NCBI GenBank assembly: GCA_964567685.1
Contig: CAZMNO010000010.1
Location: 23,087 to 87,086, forward strand
Origin: UBA5972 sp964567685
GTDB lineage: Bacteria > Pseudomonadota > Alphaproteobacteria > Rhodobacterales > Rhodobacteraceae
DNA: 64,000 nt
Direction of reading: 5' to 3'
The notes below the pieces were generated by a model that was not told the DNA's origin, made no database searches, and saw only the letters and a list, made by a program, of their open reading frames with translations. This document shows positions 9,501-17,280 of this stretch, piece after piece. Numbering within the stretch: position 1 is the stretch's first letter; each line of letters starts with the position of its first letter. Position numbers and translations under genes: made by a program.

Positions 9501-9612
9501 CAGAGGCCAGTGTGTCGCCTTCATAGCCTTTGAAGCGTTTGCCGTTAAAGGTGAAGGCAAGTGATTTGCTGCGGTCGATAAGGCGACCGTGATCCGCCAG
9601 ACGAGTGCTCAT
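6592..9612 (-). CDS. soxA: Sarcosine oxidase alpha subunit
   Basis: The 1006-residue alpha subunit has the expected full length. An N-terminal ferredoxin-like region (FNGKRFKGYEGDTLASALLA) is followed by a Rossmann dinucleotide-binding domain with IVGGGLSGLLAALEAG near residue 175, an amine-dehydrogenase-like part, and a C-terminal GcvT-type folate-binding half (from about residue 620). In characterised enzymes the complex oxidises sarcosine to glycine, transfers the methyl group to tetrahydrofolate and releases hydrogen peroxide. Its start overlaps soxD by four bases (ATGA) and its stop overlaps soxG by eight, so D-A-G are coupled. Confidence 0.95.
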   Translation of the reverse strand: MSTRLADHGRLIDRSKSLAFTFNGKRFKGYEGDTLASALLANNQTLVGRSFKYHRPRGIVAAGPEEPNALVGLGKAGKFEPNQRVTTTELFDGLTSTSQNHWPSLDYDIGAVNRLMTRFFPAGFYYKTFMFPRFAWKHAFEPVIRAAAGLGKAPTHRDDDKYEYFYAHVDVLIVGGGLSGLLAALEAGKSGAKVLLVEQTASLGGRAVVDEVEINDMAAEYWVAKTLKTLEEMDNVTIRTRMMGAGIYDHGYALGYERLSDHAPEMNGPRHRLWRIRTKRIITATGAIERPLSFAGNDIPGVMLAGSVRDYVVNFGVSVGDRTVVVTNNDDAYRTAIALKMAGLTVPAIIDARPEANGELPQQAREMGIRIETGKAIGKVKGNKKVEGVTLCDQAGEGATLDEIKCDAVAMSGGWSPVVHLWSHCGGKLNWDEGQAMFRPDAKRPPLGTDGNGYVIATGTANGHLDAAAVAKDAVAAGRRAAKEAGFTPDKGAAPSTVSLDESPMLPVWSMPQGAGPKLRIKTWLDFQNDVKVSDVRLAAQEGYESVEHTKRYTTLGMASDQGKLSNINGLAVLADALNSEIPQVGTTTFRPPYHPISFGAIAGDARGDLFKPIRRSPIHNWTDQNGGFWEPVADWRRPYCYQKDGESVKDAVTREILNTRKNVGLLDASTLGKIIVKGPDAGRFLDMLYTNMMSTLKVGKCRYGLMCSENGFLSDDGVVARLSEDTFLCHTTSGGSDRIHAWMEEWLQTEWWDWKVYTANVTEQYAQIGIVGPKAREVLEAMGVSDMDVSADALPFMAFADGEIAGIKARAYRISFSGELSYEIAVPAAEGMAFWDTALKAGKAFGIEPYGTECLHVMRAEKGFIMIGDETDGTVIPQDLNLHWAISKKKEDFLGKRAQLRSFMQDENRKQLVGLLTENPAEVLPDAAHAIEGPKRADGMENIIGHVTSTYFSPTLGHSIAMALIKGGSRRMGETLTFPIGNDKVIHAKVVDPVFLDKEGERQNV

Positions 9613-9935
9613 TTCACGAATCCTTCAAATTCAGGGCGTTTCTTTTTGATCTTGTTGATCAGGGTTTTCGGAGGTTCGAGCGTTTGCGCCGAATAGGTGC
9701 CAAACACTTCCAGAGTCATCGTATCGCGTGCTGCGTGAAACCACTTGCCACAGCCAAACGCATGGCGCCAGCGCTCAAAATGTACACCGCGCGGGTTTTT
9801 TTTGTGAAAGAGATAGGTCTCAAACTCGGCATCGCTGGCATCACCTGCCGACCGGCTGATATGCGCCTCTCCACCCGGCGTAAGATCAGTTTCATCGGCA
9901 TGGATACCGCAATAAGGGCATTCAAGGATCAGCAT
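9609..9935 (-). CDS. soxD: Sarcosine oxidase delta subunit
   Basis: The 108-residue protein starts MLILECPYCGIHADETDL; the CPYC pair with later His and Cys residues (HAFGCGKWFHAARDT) forms the zinc site of the delta subunit. The length matches the family (about 90-110). In the complex this subunit sits against the alpha subunit and has a structural role. The gene overlaps soxA by four bases. Unlike the usual arrangement it does not directly follow soxB: two unrelated small genes lie between. Confidence 0.92.
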   Translation of the reverse strand: MLILECPYCGIHADETDLTPGGEAHISRSAGDASDAEFETYLFHKKNPRGVHFERWRHAFGCGKWFHAARDTMTLEVFGTYSAQTLEPPKTLINKIKKKRPEFEGFVK

Positions 9936-9970
9936 TTTTTCAGTCTCTCGTTAAAGGGCAGCGAGTTTGG

Positions 9971-10519
9971 TCAGGCAAGCCATTGCCGGCAGGCCTCCAT
10001 TCCGTCCTCGACAGCTTTGCGTTCGCTTAAGTCCAGTTCAATTGAGTCACCGACATCAACCAGATCGATGGTGACAGACGTATTTTTCTTGATTGCGTGA
10101 AAAAGTGACGACACCACGGTTTCCAGCCCCAGCGGCATCTGCGCGATCTTTCCGTATTGCTTCAGTCGAAACGTCATTTCGGTACCATCAGGAAACCGAA
10201 ACCGCAGCGTCTGTTTCGCCGCAGAGGATTGAAACGCCGGATGACGGACCAGAAGGTGAATGCTTTGCGATGGGCGCCAGTAGATTGACAGACCAACCTT
10301 ATTTGCCGCCGCGCTGTTCAGTCTCGTCTCGGCAGTACAGGCGTTTTTGGCGGCATTGCCGGATATTTGAAACAACCCGCGATCATCCATCATGGTTGCG
10401 CCGTTATGCTTGGCCATTGCTGGCGGGCCGAGCAGCAGCAAAGCGACAGGCAGCACAAGCGAAATGGCACGTAAGCCAGTTTTGGAGGAAATCGCGATCC
10501 GGTGGTGAAAACGGATCAT
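9971..10519 (-). CDS. Small secreted protein of unknown function (second of a tandem pair)
   Basis: The 182-residue product has a hydrophobic signal segment (VLPVALLLLGPPAMA) cut probably after AMA at residue 36. Two cysteines remain in the mature part, Cys61 and Cys177, about 116 residues apart, which could form a disulfide. The body is beta-rich (TLRFRFPDGTEMTFRL) with a C-terminal helix ending EDGMEACRQWLA. The preceding gene codes for a protein with the same layout and is separated by one base (TGACATG), so this looks like a tandem duplicate that has diverged. The two-cysteine layout recalls IalB-type invasion-associated proteins, but I cannot confirm that. Confidence 0.65.
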   Translation of the reverse strand: MIRFHHRIAISSKTGLRAISLVLPVALLLLGPPAMAKHNGATMMDDRGLFQISGNAAKNACTAETRLNSAAANKVGLSIYWRPSQSIHLLVRHPAFQSSAAKQTLRFRFPDGTEMTFRLKQYGKIAQMPLGLETVVSSLFHAIKKNTSVTIDLVDVGDSIELDLSERKAVEDGMEACRQWLA

Positions 10520-10520
10520 G

Positions 10521-11018
10521 TCACTTTCCCTTCACACAGTTTTCGAGCGCGTCAACGACTTCCCGGGTGCGCACAAGCTGCAAAACGAAACTGTCTTTCT
10601 TTTTTTCCATCAGCAGCACCATACGCTCGCGCTCAGTAAACTTTTTCAGAAAGCGGATGTTTTCCGAGCGACTGCGGTTGGGAATTTCAAAAACACCGTC
10701 GCGGTCCATCTTGATGCGGCGATTGTAAAACTCACCCCCGTCAAACTTGAGCGAAATCCGGTCGCGGCGGCGTTTTGGTCGATTGCCCTCGTCGTAACTG
10801 ACGGTCTGCCAGACCTTGCCGCTGCGCCTTTGATATAGTGACAGGCTGACACGAACACCGTTAAGCGACAAAAGCGCGATCGTAGCGTAGCAGGTTCTGC
10901 GGTCTTCGCGCACAATCGTGTAGCTGTCGACCGTGCCTAGTATGACCGGTTTGGCGTTGGCCGGGGCAGTCAGTGTGGCAATCAGTAGGGTGAGAAGGGC
11001 AAATGGTTTCAGGGTCAT
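10521..11018 (-). CDS. Small secreted protein of unknown function (first of a tandem pair)
   Basis: The 165-residue product starts with a clear signal peptide (MTLKPFALLTLLIATLTAPANA). The mature part is basic and beta-rich with cysteines at 43 (RTCYAT) and 161 (LENCVKGK), 118 residues apart, the same spacing as in the downstream neighbour. It is coupled to that neighbour and lies 166 bases after soxB on the same strand, so it interrupts the usual soxB-soxD junction. I see no enzyme motif. A periplasmic protein with one disulfide is the safest description. Confidence 0.65.
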   Translation of the reverse strand: MTLKPFALLTLLIATLTAPANAKPVILGTVDSYTIVREDRRTCYATIALLSLNGVRVSLSLYQRRSGKVWQTVSYDEGNRPKRRRDRISLKFDGGEFYNRRIKMDRDGVFEIPNRSRSENIRFLKKFTERERMVLLMEKKKDSFVLQLVRTREVVDALENCVKGK

Positions 11019-11136
11019 AGCGCAGCCTTTGGGTCGTTGTTACCTGAAAGGATACACGCTCTGTTCTCAGTTGCAAAAATCCGTGACGGAATGCGCGGCG
11101 TTCCGCCGGTGGTGTGGTTGGCGCGCACCTCCGCGA

Positions 11137-11155
11137 TTGCCGAAAAAATCGGCAA
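11137..11155. repeat. Short hairpin in the gap after soxB
   Basis: TTGCCGA and TCGGCAA form a perfect seven-base stem with a five-base A loop. It lies about 30 bases downstream of the soxB stop and has no T run, so it may attenuate or stabilise the sox message rather than end it. Confidence 0.35.
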
Positions 11156-11184
11156 AACCGTGATATATGCGCCCCAAAAAATCA

Positions 11185-12432
11185 TTAATGTGCCACCCCT
11201 GCGGCAACACTTTCGTCGATGAACCGGCCTTCGCGGAAGCGGTCCAGCCCGAACCCTTCGGCCAGTGAGCCGGGTTCGCCTTTGGCCATCATCTCGGCCA
11301 TCGCCCAGCCGGACCCCGGAATGGACTTGAACCCGCCGGTGCCCCAGCCGCAGTTGATGAATGTGTTGCCCAGTGGTGTTTTTGAGATGATCGGCGAGCG
11401 ATCCCCGGTCATATCGACGATGCCGCCCCACTGGCGCAGCATCTTGAGCCGGCTGATGATCGGGAAGGTTTCAATCAGCGCCCGCACGGTTTCCTCGACA
11501 TGATGGAACGAACCGCGCTGGGTGTAATTGTTAAACCCGTCAGCACCACCACCGATGACCATTTCACCCTTGTCAGACTGGCTCATGTAGCCGTGCACGG
11601 TATTGGCCATCACGACCACATCCATACAGGGTTTGATCGGCTCGGAAACCAGCGCCTGCAGGGCGACACTTTCAATGGGCAGGCGGAACCCGGCCATGTC
11701 GGCCAGATGGCCGGAATGACCGGCAACGACAATGCCGAGTTTCTTGCAGCCAATCGCGCCTTTGGTGGTTTTGACACCGGTGACTTTGCCACCCTTCTTG
11801 CTGATCCCTGTGACTTCGCATTTCTGGATAATATCCATGCCCATGTCGGAACAGGCGCGGGCATAGCCCCAGGCCACGGCATCATGGCGCGCGGTGCCGC
11901 CGCGTGGCTGCCAAAGCGCGCCCAGAACCGGGTAGCGCGGGCCGCCAAGCTCGATGATCGGCACCAGTTTCTTAACCTCGGCGGGACTGATGAACCGGGT
12001 TTCCACCCCTTGCAGCCGGTTGGCGTGTTCGGTGCGTTTGTAGCCACGGATCTCGTGCTCGGTCTGGGCCAGCATCATCACCCCGCGGGGTGAGAACATG
12101 ACGTTGTAGTTCAGATCCTGACTGAGGGTTTCATAAAGCGAACGCGCTTTTTCATAAATCGCGGCACTTTCATCCTGCAAATAGTTTGAGCGGATGATGG
12201 TAGTATTGCGCCCGGTATTGCCGCCACCGAGCCAGCCTTTTTCGATAATCGCGACATTTTTGATGCCGTGGTTCTTGCCCAGATAATAGGCCGTCGCCAG
12301 CCCGTGCCCCCCGGCGCCGACGATGACGACGTCATATTCCTTCTTTGGTTCAGGTGAACGCCAGGCGCGCTCCCAGCCGGTGTGATAGCGGGCAGCTTCG
12401 CGGGCGACGGCAAAGGCAGAATAACGTCTCAT
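11185..12432 (-). CDS. soxB: Sarcosine oxidase beta subunit
   Basis: The catalytic beta subunit, 415 residues from the ATG at 12432 (MRRYSAFAVAREAA), which has GGAG eight bases upstream; a longer reading from 12480 lacks family support. The FAD-binding motif VVIVGAGGHGLATAYYLG lies near residue 33. The segment GGTARHDAVAWGYARACSD near residue 170 contains the histidine region that carries covalent FMN in characterised heterotetrameric enzymes. It is the first gene of the minus-strand sox unit and probably uses the promoter between it and ccmI. Confidence 0.93.
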   Translation of the reverse strand: MRRYSAFAVAREAARYHTGWERAWRSPEPKKEYDVVIVGAGGHGLATAYYLGKNHGIKNVAIIEKGWLGGGNTGRNTTIIRSNYLQDESAAIYEKARSLYETLSQDLNYNVMFSPRGVMMLAQTEHEIRGYKRTEHANRLQGVETRFISPAEVKKLVPIIELGGPRYPVLGALWQPRGGTARHDAVAWGYARACSDMGMDIIQKCEVTGISKKGGKVTGVKTTKGAIGCKKLGIVVAGHSGHLADMAGFRLPIESVALQALVSEPIKPCMDVVVMANTVHGYMSQSDKGEMVIGGGADGFNNYTQRGSFHHVEETVRALIETFPIISRLKMLRQWGGIVDMTGDRSPIISKTPLGNTFINCGWGTGGFKSIPGSGWAMAEMMAKGEPGSLAEGFGLDRFREGRFIDESVAAGVAH

Positions 12433-12725
12433 GGGGCGCGCTCCAAAAAAGCGGTGGGAATTGTTACGATCCGACAACAATGGGCCAAAACGATTCTCAA
12501 GCCCACATATGCCGTCTTTCTTTGCGCCGGGAGGTCGAAAACTCCAAGACTCTGAGCGGCATATTCCATTGTCTTAGCGACATTTGACCGTCGGGCCAAG
12601 CCTCGCGCCCTTGTGATTGCCGCCAGCAGGGCGTTGCGGCAACTTGGGGCTTTCGTGCACGCAAGGGCTGGGATAAAAAAGCCGGCGCGGGGAATGGGTT
12701 GCATTCCCTTCTCAAAGGAGCCCGG
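12433..12725. promoter_or_regulatory. Divergent intergenic region between soxB and ccmI
   Basis: About 290 bases without a convincing gene separate the divergent soxB and ccmI starts. Both promoters should lie here. I do not see a clear -35/-10 pair or a strong inverted repeat. Confidence 0.5.
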
Positions 12726-13943
12726 ATGGCATTTTGGATTTCTGCCTTGCTTCTCAGCGCGCTGGTTGCGGGTGTTGTGATATGGCCACTTATCAAAAGA
12801 CGCGCCGACAGCGGTGCACCAGATGACGTGCAGGCCAGTGATGTGCAGATCTATCGCGACCAGCTGAGCGAGGTTGAGCGCGATCTGGCAAAAGGCGTTT
12901 TGTCTGAGGAAGAGGCGGAAAGAACCAGAACCGAGGTTTCGCGGCGCATTCTGGCAGCTGACAAGGAAAGCCAGTTGGCCAAAGCCAGTTCAGTCGGTTC
13001 GCGCGGGCTTAATTTGAGTATTGCGGCGGTCAGCGGGGCTGTAATTCTCGTTGGTGCGGTTGGTATCTATGCTTTGATCGGCGCCGGAGGTGCACCGGAC
13101 CGGTCGCTGGCGTCACGGCTTGCCGGGCTTGCCGAGGCAAATGCGGCCCGCCCAACCCAGGAAGAGGCGGAAGCGCGCGCCGGTGATTTTACCGATCTGG
13201 AAGAACAGGCGGGGCAGGATTATCTCGATCTGGTGGCCGAACTTCGCCAAACAGCCAAAGAGCGTCCGGACGACCTGAAAGGCCAGCAGCTTTTGGCCGA
13301 ACACGAAGCGCGCCTTGGACGTTTTGCCGCCGCGCGGATTGCACAGGAAAGGGTGGTTGACATTCTGGGCGATCAGGCCCGTCCCTCAGATATTACCGAT
13401 CTGGCTGAATTGATGATTGTTGCAGCTGGTGGGTATGTTTCCCCCCAGGCTGAAAAGATACTGGCAATAGCCATCACGATGGACCCCGCCGACGGACGCG
13501 CGCGCTATTATTCAGGGCTTGATCTGGCACAGAACGGTCGGCCCGATCTTGCTTTTGAGCTGTGGTTGAACCTGCTTGAGGAAGGCCCCCCTCATGCCCC
13601 CTGGATTGCCCCTATTCGCGCTCAGATTGGTGAGATTGCGGCGATGGCTGGCATCGCACCTCCTGCATCTGTAACCGAAACGGATGCGCTGAGTGGCAGC
13701 GATCAGACCGTTGAAGAACAACAGGAAATGATCCGCTCGATGGTGACGCAGCTTGCTGACAGGCTCGCATCCAGCGGTGGCACAGCCGAGGAATGGGCGC
13801 GGCTTATTCAGGCTTATGGCGTATTGGGTGAAACCGACAAGGCAGCGGCGGTCTGGGCTGAGGCAAAAACCGCGTTTTCTGCAAATGCCGAAGCGATGGC
13901 CCTGATCCGGCAAGCCGCCGAAAACGCCGGAGTAGCGGATTGA
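12726..13943 (+). CDS. ccmI: Cytochrome c biogenesis protein CcmI
   Basis: CcmI (CycH) holds apocytochrome c for the CcmF/CcmH heme ligation complex at the periplasmic face of the inner membrane. The start at 12726 (MAFWISALLLSALVAG) has AAGGAG six bases upstream. The product has 405 residues: a first transmembrane helix at 4-25, a cytoplasmic loop rich in charged residues (DQLSEVERDLAKGVLSEEEA), a second helix near 100-120, and a periplasmic tetratricopeptide part. The DQLxEVERDxxxGxLxxxEAE pattern is diagnostic of this family. Its stop overlaps the ruvX start. Confidence 0.92.
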   Translation: MAFWISALLLSALVAGVVIWPLIKRRADSGAPDDVQASDVQIYRDQLSEVERDLAKGVLSEEEAERTRTEVSRRILAADKESQLAKASSVGSRGLNLSIAAVSGAVILVGAVGIYALIGAGGAPDRSLASRLAGLAEANAARPTQEEAEARAGDFTDLEEQAGQDYLDLVAELRQTAKERPDDLKGQQLLAEHEARLGRFAAARIAQERVVDILGDQARPSDITDLAELMIVAAGGYVSPQAEKILAIAITMDPADGRARYYSGLDLAQNGRPDLAFELWLNLLEEGPPHAPWIAPIRAQIGEIAAMAGIAPPASVTETDALSGSDQTVEEQQEMIRSMVTQLADRLASSGGTAEEWARLIQAYGVLGETDKAAAVWAEAKTAFSANAEAMALIRQAAENAGVAD

Positions 13944-14431
13944 GCAGAATCTGTGCGGATATTGCAGCGTTTTCAGAAGCAGCAGCACCACATCGCCCGC
14001 TGATCGGGCTTGATCTGGGAACCAAGACCATCGGAGTGGCGGTTTCAGATACACTCTGGTCAGTGGCGACGCCGTTTGAAACCATCAAGCGTCGCAAGTT
14101 TACCGAGGATGCCAAAGCACTGGTCGCCATCCTGACCACACGCGACGCTGCGGGGATTGTGCTTGGCCTGCCGATCAACATGGATGGGTCAGAAGGCCCG
14201 CGCTGCCAGTCCACCCGCGCATTTGCGCGCAATCTTGGCGCTCATACCGATCTGCCGATCATCTTTTGGGATGAGCGTCTGTCAACAGTTGCCGCCGAGC
14301 GGGCGTTGCTTGAGGCGGACACATCCAGAAAACGACGTGCCGAACTGATTGATCACGTCGCCGCCGCCTATATTCTGCAGGGCGCCCTTGACCGGTTGGC
14401 ACATATCAGGGCAGGGCAGAGTGATGAGTGA
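13940..14431 (+). CDS. ruvX: Holliday junction resolvase-like RNase H fold protein YqgF/RuvX
   Basis: The 163-residue product has the family signature GLDLGTKTIGVAVSD near residues 28-42, with the first catalytic Asp, and WDERLSTVAAERAL near residue 112, with the second acidic cluster. The family takes part in 16S rRNA 5'-end processing and has been proposed as a resolvase. The start codon is TTG, overlapping the ccmI stop by four bases (TTGA); no ATG exists in a better place, so the weak start probably relies on coupling to ccmI. Confidence 0.9.
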   Translation: MSRICADIAAFSEAAAPHRPLIGLDLGTKTIGVAVSDTLWSVATPFETIKRRKFTEDAKALVAILTTRDAAGIVLGLPINMDGSEGPRCQSTRAFARNLGAHTDLPIIFWDERLSTVAAERALLEADTSRKRRAELIDHVAAAYILQGALDRLAHIRAGQSDE

Positions 14432-14657
14432 TGACCTTTGGCAACGCGACGAGATCGAAAGCCCCTGCCAGAAGATCTGTGTGATGCACACACAGTCGGG
14501 ACTGTGTATCGGCTGTTTTCGCACGCGCGACGAGATTGCCCGCTGGTCTGTGATGAACCCCGCAGAACGCCGGGCGATCATGGATGAATTGCCAAGCCGC
14601 GCCCCGCATTTGAAAAACAAGCGCAGCGGCCTCCGCCGCCGCCGCAAGCCCTCCTGA
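14424..14657 (+). CDS. DUF1289 small cysteine-rich protein
   Basis: The 77-residue product starts at an ATG inside the ruvX end (overlap of eight bases). It shows the DUF1289 pattern: SPCQKICVMH, then GLCIGCFRTRDEIARW, with four cysteines that could bind zinc or an iron-sulfur cluster, and a very basic tail (KNKRSGLRRRRKPS). Function of the family is not established. A longer reading from 14349 would duplicate most of the ruvX end and is less likely. Confidence 0.85.
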   Translation: MSDDLWQRDEIESPCQKICVMHTQSGLCIGCFRTRDEIARWSVMNPAERRAIMDELPSRAPHLKNKRSGLRRRRKPS

Positions 14658-14742
14658 TTTCCTGCTCTGGGGAAGGGTGACAGACGGGCACGTCGGCCCT
14701 AAGATACATGGGTCAGAAGCTGGGGGGCAAAAAGACAAAATA

Positions 14743-15426
14743 ATGCGGGCGATTCTGGTTCTGGCCGTTCTGGCACTTTTGTATCTGCTGGTACGCAACC
14801 TGACGGATTTTGATGTCAGACTTGACGATCTCAACCCGGTGCTTCTGGGCTATGGCGCTTTGTTTGCGGCGGGGATTGTTGCAGCCGAACTCCTGCGCCC
14901 GATCTTGTTACTTTTGGCGCCGGTTTCGCGTTTTGTGGTTGTTGCTGTCATTGCCGCACTGGTCTGGACCGGGTTTGAAACCGCACGCCAGGCAGGCAAG
15001 ATCCCGCAGGCATTGCTGGATCCGGCGCCTGCAGGCCCGGAAGCCCTGACCGGCCCGCCGCAAACAAGCCTTCCGCCAGCCTGGGACGGGCTTTATCGCA
15101 CCGTTGCACAGGTGAATAACACCAGTCTTGGCGTGCTCGTCGATCCGGCGACGCCATTGGTCGTGCTGCAATATGAAGAGGCTGAGCGGCTGGGTCTGCA
15201 CCCGGAACGCCTACAGTTTACCGAGCGCGTGCCGGTTTCCGACCGCAAGATCACGGCCGCCCACCTGCCGCTTCTTTCGGTGCGTATCAACGACGTTGAG
15301 GTGTTCGAGGTTGACGCAGCCATAGCGGCCAAAGGGGCGCTTGAAACCAGCCTGATCGGCTTGTCGTTTCTCAACCGGTTGTCGGCGGTTTACCTTAAGA
15401 AGGGTGAGCTTGTGCTGCGGCAGTGA
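14743..15426 (+). CDS. Membrane-anchored retropepsin-like protein with altered active site
   Basis: The 227-residue product has three hydrophobic helices in the first 80 residues and a C-terminal domain resembling the clan AA (TIGR02281-type) bacterial aspartic protease family: WDGLYRTVAQVNN, LVDPATPLVVL, AERLGL and ALETSLIGLSFLNRLS are in the expected order. The catalytic DTGA triad is replaced by D134-P-A-T; the Asp is kept but the Thr-Gly is lost. It may be an inactive homologue or act differently. The start at 14743 gives a normal membrane N-terminus; an upstream start at 14677 is possible. Confidence 0.75.
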   Translation: MRAILVLAVLALLYLLVRNLTDFDVRLDDLNPVLLGYGALFAAGIVAAELLRPILLLLAPVSRFVVVAVIAALVWTGFETARQAGKIPQALLDPAPAGPEALTGPPQTSLPPAWDGLYRTVAQVNNTSLGVLVDPATPLVVLQYEEAERLGLHPERLQFTERVPVSDRKITAAHLPLLSVRINDVEVFEVDAAIAAKGALETSLIGLSFLNRLSAVYLKKGELVLRQ

Positions 15427-15578
15427 GCCTTTGGAAGTGGCAAGATTGCCCGGGGATGATGGCCAGGGGTTAGTTCGCACACCAATGTCTCAGTTGGATG
15501 CAATATGCCACCGTTTTTGCAGATGTCGGATGCGCGGGACGACACGCCCGCTAGAAGATGTGAGAAGAACCGGTTTTT

Positions 15579-15595
15579 GTGAATTGGTGATTCAC
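15579..15595. promoter_or_regulatory. Inverted repeat upstream of the ADP-ribosylglycohydrolase gene
   Basis: GTGAAT and ATTCAC flank five bases, 53 bases before the GTG start. The 221-base gap that holds it is otherwise featureless. The repeat could be an operator, but six-base arms are weak evidence. Confidence 0.25.
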
Positions 15596-15647
15596 TTATC
15601 GGGTCGTATTAGGTATTCATAATGGAAACAAAGGCAAGGTACCTAAC

Positions 15648-16418
15648 GTGATCGGAGCAATTGCTGGGGACGTCATTGGCTCTGTCTATGAGCACTCAAA
15701 CATCAAATCCACCGACTTTCCTCTTTTTCAAAAATCCTCTCGTTTCACGGATGACAGTGTAATGAGTCTCGCGCTAGCTGATGCTCTTGTCCACGGTCGT
15801 GATATCGCACAAAACTTTCGCCGATTCTATGGTTGGTATCCTCGTGTCGGCTACGGAAACCTGTTTAAGGCGTGGGCAAAGGATGCTTCGTTTGGCGCCT
15901 ACAACAGTTATGGAAACGGGTCCGCAATGAGAGTGGCCGCTTCAGCTTACGCATTTGATACCGCTGAGCAAGTTCTTGCATGCGCTCGAGAAAGTGCAGT
16001 CATTACCCACAACCATCCCGAAGGGATTAAAGGGGCTGAGGCTATAGCGCTAGGAACATTTCTGGCGCGAACAGGGCACACAAAATCTGAAATCTTGTCA
16101 AATATAGTGGATCAATCAGGTTATCATCTGGAGTTCTCACTTGATGAAATTCGGGATGACTACTTCTTTGACACCACATGCCAGGGTTCAGTGCCGCAGG
16201 CTTTGGTGGCGTTTCGAGAGGGAAAAGATTTCGAAGACACAATCAGATTGGCAATCTCGATTGGTGGCGACAGCGATACGATAGCCTGTATGACCGGTGC
16301 GCTTTCCGCGGCATTCTACCAATTCATTCCTGATGTCATCGAAATTGAAGTGCGAGCCCGGCTTGACGAGCGATTGGCCGGGGTGCTTCGCTTGTTTGAA
16401 GAAAAGTTTCTTCTGTAG
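15648..16418 (+). CDS. ADP-ribosylglycohydrolase (DraG/ARH family)
   Basis: The 256-residue enzyme has the family motifs in order: AIAGDVIGSVYE at the N-terminus, FTDDSVMSLALADAL near residue 34, YGNGSAMRVA near residue 89 and SIGGDSDTIACMTGA near residue 206. The Asp residues in the FTDDS and GGDSD motifs bind the two magnesium ions. The family removes ADP-ribose from proteins, or from nucleic acids or small molecules. The start is GTG with AAGG about 13 bases upstream. Codon use and base content are visibly AT-richer than in neighbours, suggesting acquisition by transfer. No ADP-ribosyltransferase partner is nearby. Confidence 0.9.
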   Translation: MIGAIAGDVIGSVYEHSNIKSTDFPLFQKSSRFTDDSVMSLALADALVHGRDIAQNFRRFYGWYPRVGYGNLFKAWAKDASFGAYNSYGNGSAMRVAASAYAFDTAEQVLACARESAVITHNHPEGIKGAEAIALGTFLARTGHTKSEILSNIVDQSGYHLEFSLDEIRDDYFFDTTCQGSVPQALVAFREGKDFEDTIRLAISIGGDSDTIACMTGALSAAFYQFIPDVIEIEVRARLDERLAGVLRLFEEKFLL

Positions 16419-16482
16419 CGAGGAGGACTATACGGACGCTCAATTTTCGTCAGGCAGATTAACTCTGGTTTCGATATTGGCC

Positions 16483-17280
16483 CTAATCCCCGTTGAGCCA
16501 TGTCTCGCGATCCGTTTCCGGGCGGAAATAGAGGATTGCGCGGCCTTCGGTCGGTGCTTCAGCTCCGCCAAGCCAGGGGGATATTCCGTGGATGGAGAAC
16601 CGGTGCAGCAGATAAGCTTCGCCGGGTTTGGCGTGAACTGCAATTCGGGTGCATTCTTCAAAGACTTGCTTGCGGGCGCGCTGATAGGGGACTTGCAGAT
16701 CAAGCTGGTGCCAGCTCTCGACCGGATGGTCCTTCAGACATTCCTGAAAAGCGGCCTGCATGATCCTGTGGGAATTTTCCCAAACCACCAGAGGGGCGGC
16801 ACGATCGTTGGTTTCCGTCACAGGGACACCCAGTAAAAACCCCTGAAATTCCTCGATTTTTCGCGCTTTTGTCGGCCGATCAAGATGCACTCCATCAAGA
16901 TGCGCCGCAGCACGGTCGCGGCGAAACCTGAAAGCGGCGTCGCTTTCTCCTTCGCGGGGTTTTGGGTAACCCGGATAGCAGATCGAAACCTGCGCCGGGT
17001 CAAGTTCGATATCCCCGAAACCCAATTCCTGACGGATGAACGTCATTGCCTTGCCATTGAGCGGACCGGAATTGCCCACCACGCCCTGGCCGTCATTTGC
17101 CAGCGCATTCACCCCGACAAACCACGTTCCCTGACAGCAAAGCCAGGCCTTGGCCATGTCAGGATCATGCCGTGTGGCCAGTGCCGGACCTGTTGCGTTT
17201 TGCAGCCATGTCAAAAGCGCCGGATCCTGTTCAAACCGACACCATCCATTTTGGTGAAATTGATCAAGAGTCACGCCCAA
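16483..17280 (-). CDS. Phytanoyl-CoA dioxygenase (PhyH) family protein
   Basis: The 265-residue product fits Fe(II)/2-oxoglutarate oxygenases of the PhyH family. The HxD iron ligands appear in AAHLDGVHLD near residue 128, the distal His in LLHRFSIHGISPW near residue 230 and the 2-oxoglutarate Arg region in RAILYFRPE. The substrate is unknown; in marine bacteria such enzymes act on varied small molecules. Its start overlaps the end of the TauE/SafE gene by ten bases on the same strand, so the two are coupled. Confidence 0.82.
   Translation of the reverse strand: MGVTLDQFHQNGWCRFEQDPALLTWLQNATGPALATRHDPDMAKAWLCCQGTWFVGVNALANDGQGVVGNSGPLNGKAMTFIRQELGFGDIELDPAQVSICYPGYPKPREGESDAAFRFRRDRAAAHLDGVHLDRPTKARKIEEFQGFLLGVPVTETNDRAAPLVVWENSHRIMQAAFQECLKDHPVESWHQLDLQVPYQRARKQVFEECTRIAVHAKPGEAYLLHRFSIHGISPWLGGAEAPTEGRAILYFRPETDRETWLNGD

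Noticed and set aside
12433..12480. Sixteen-residue N-terminal extension of SoxB
   Set aside because: The ATG at 12432 has a good ribosome site and matches the usual N-terminus of the beta subunit.
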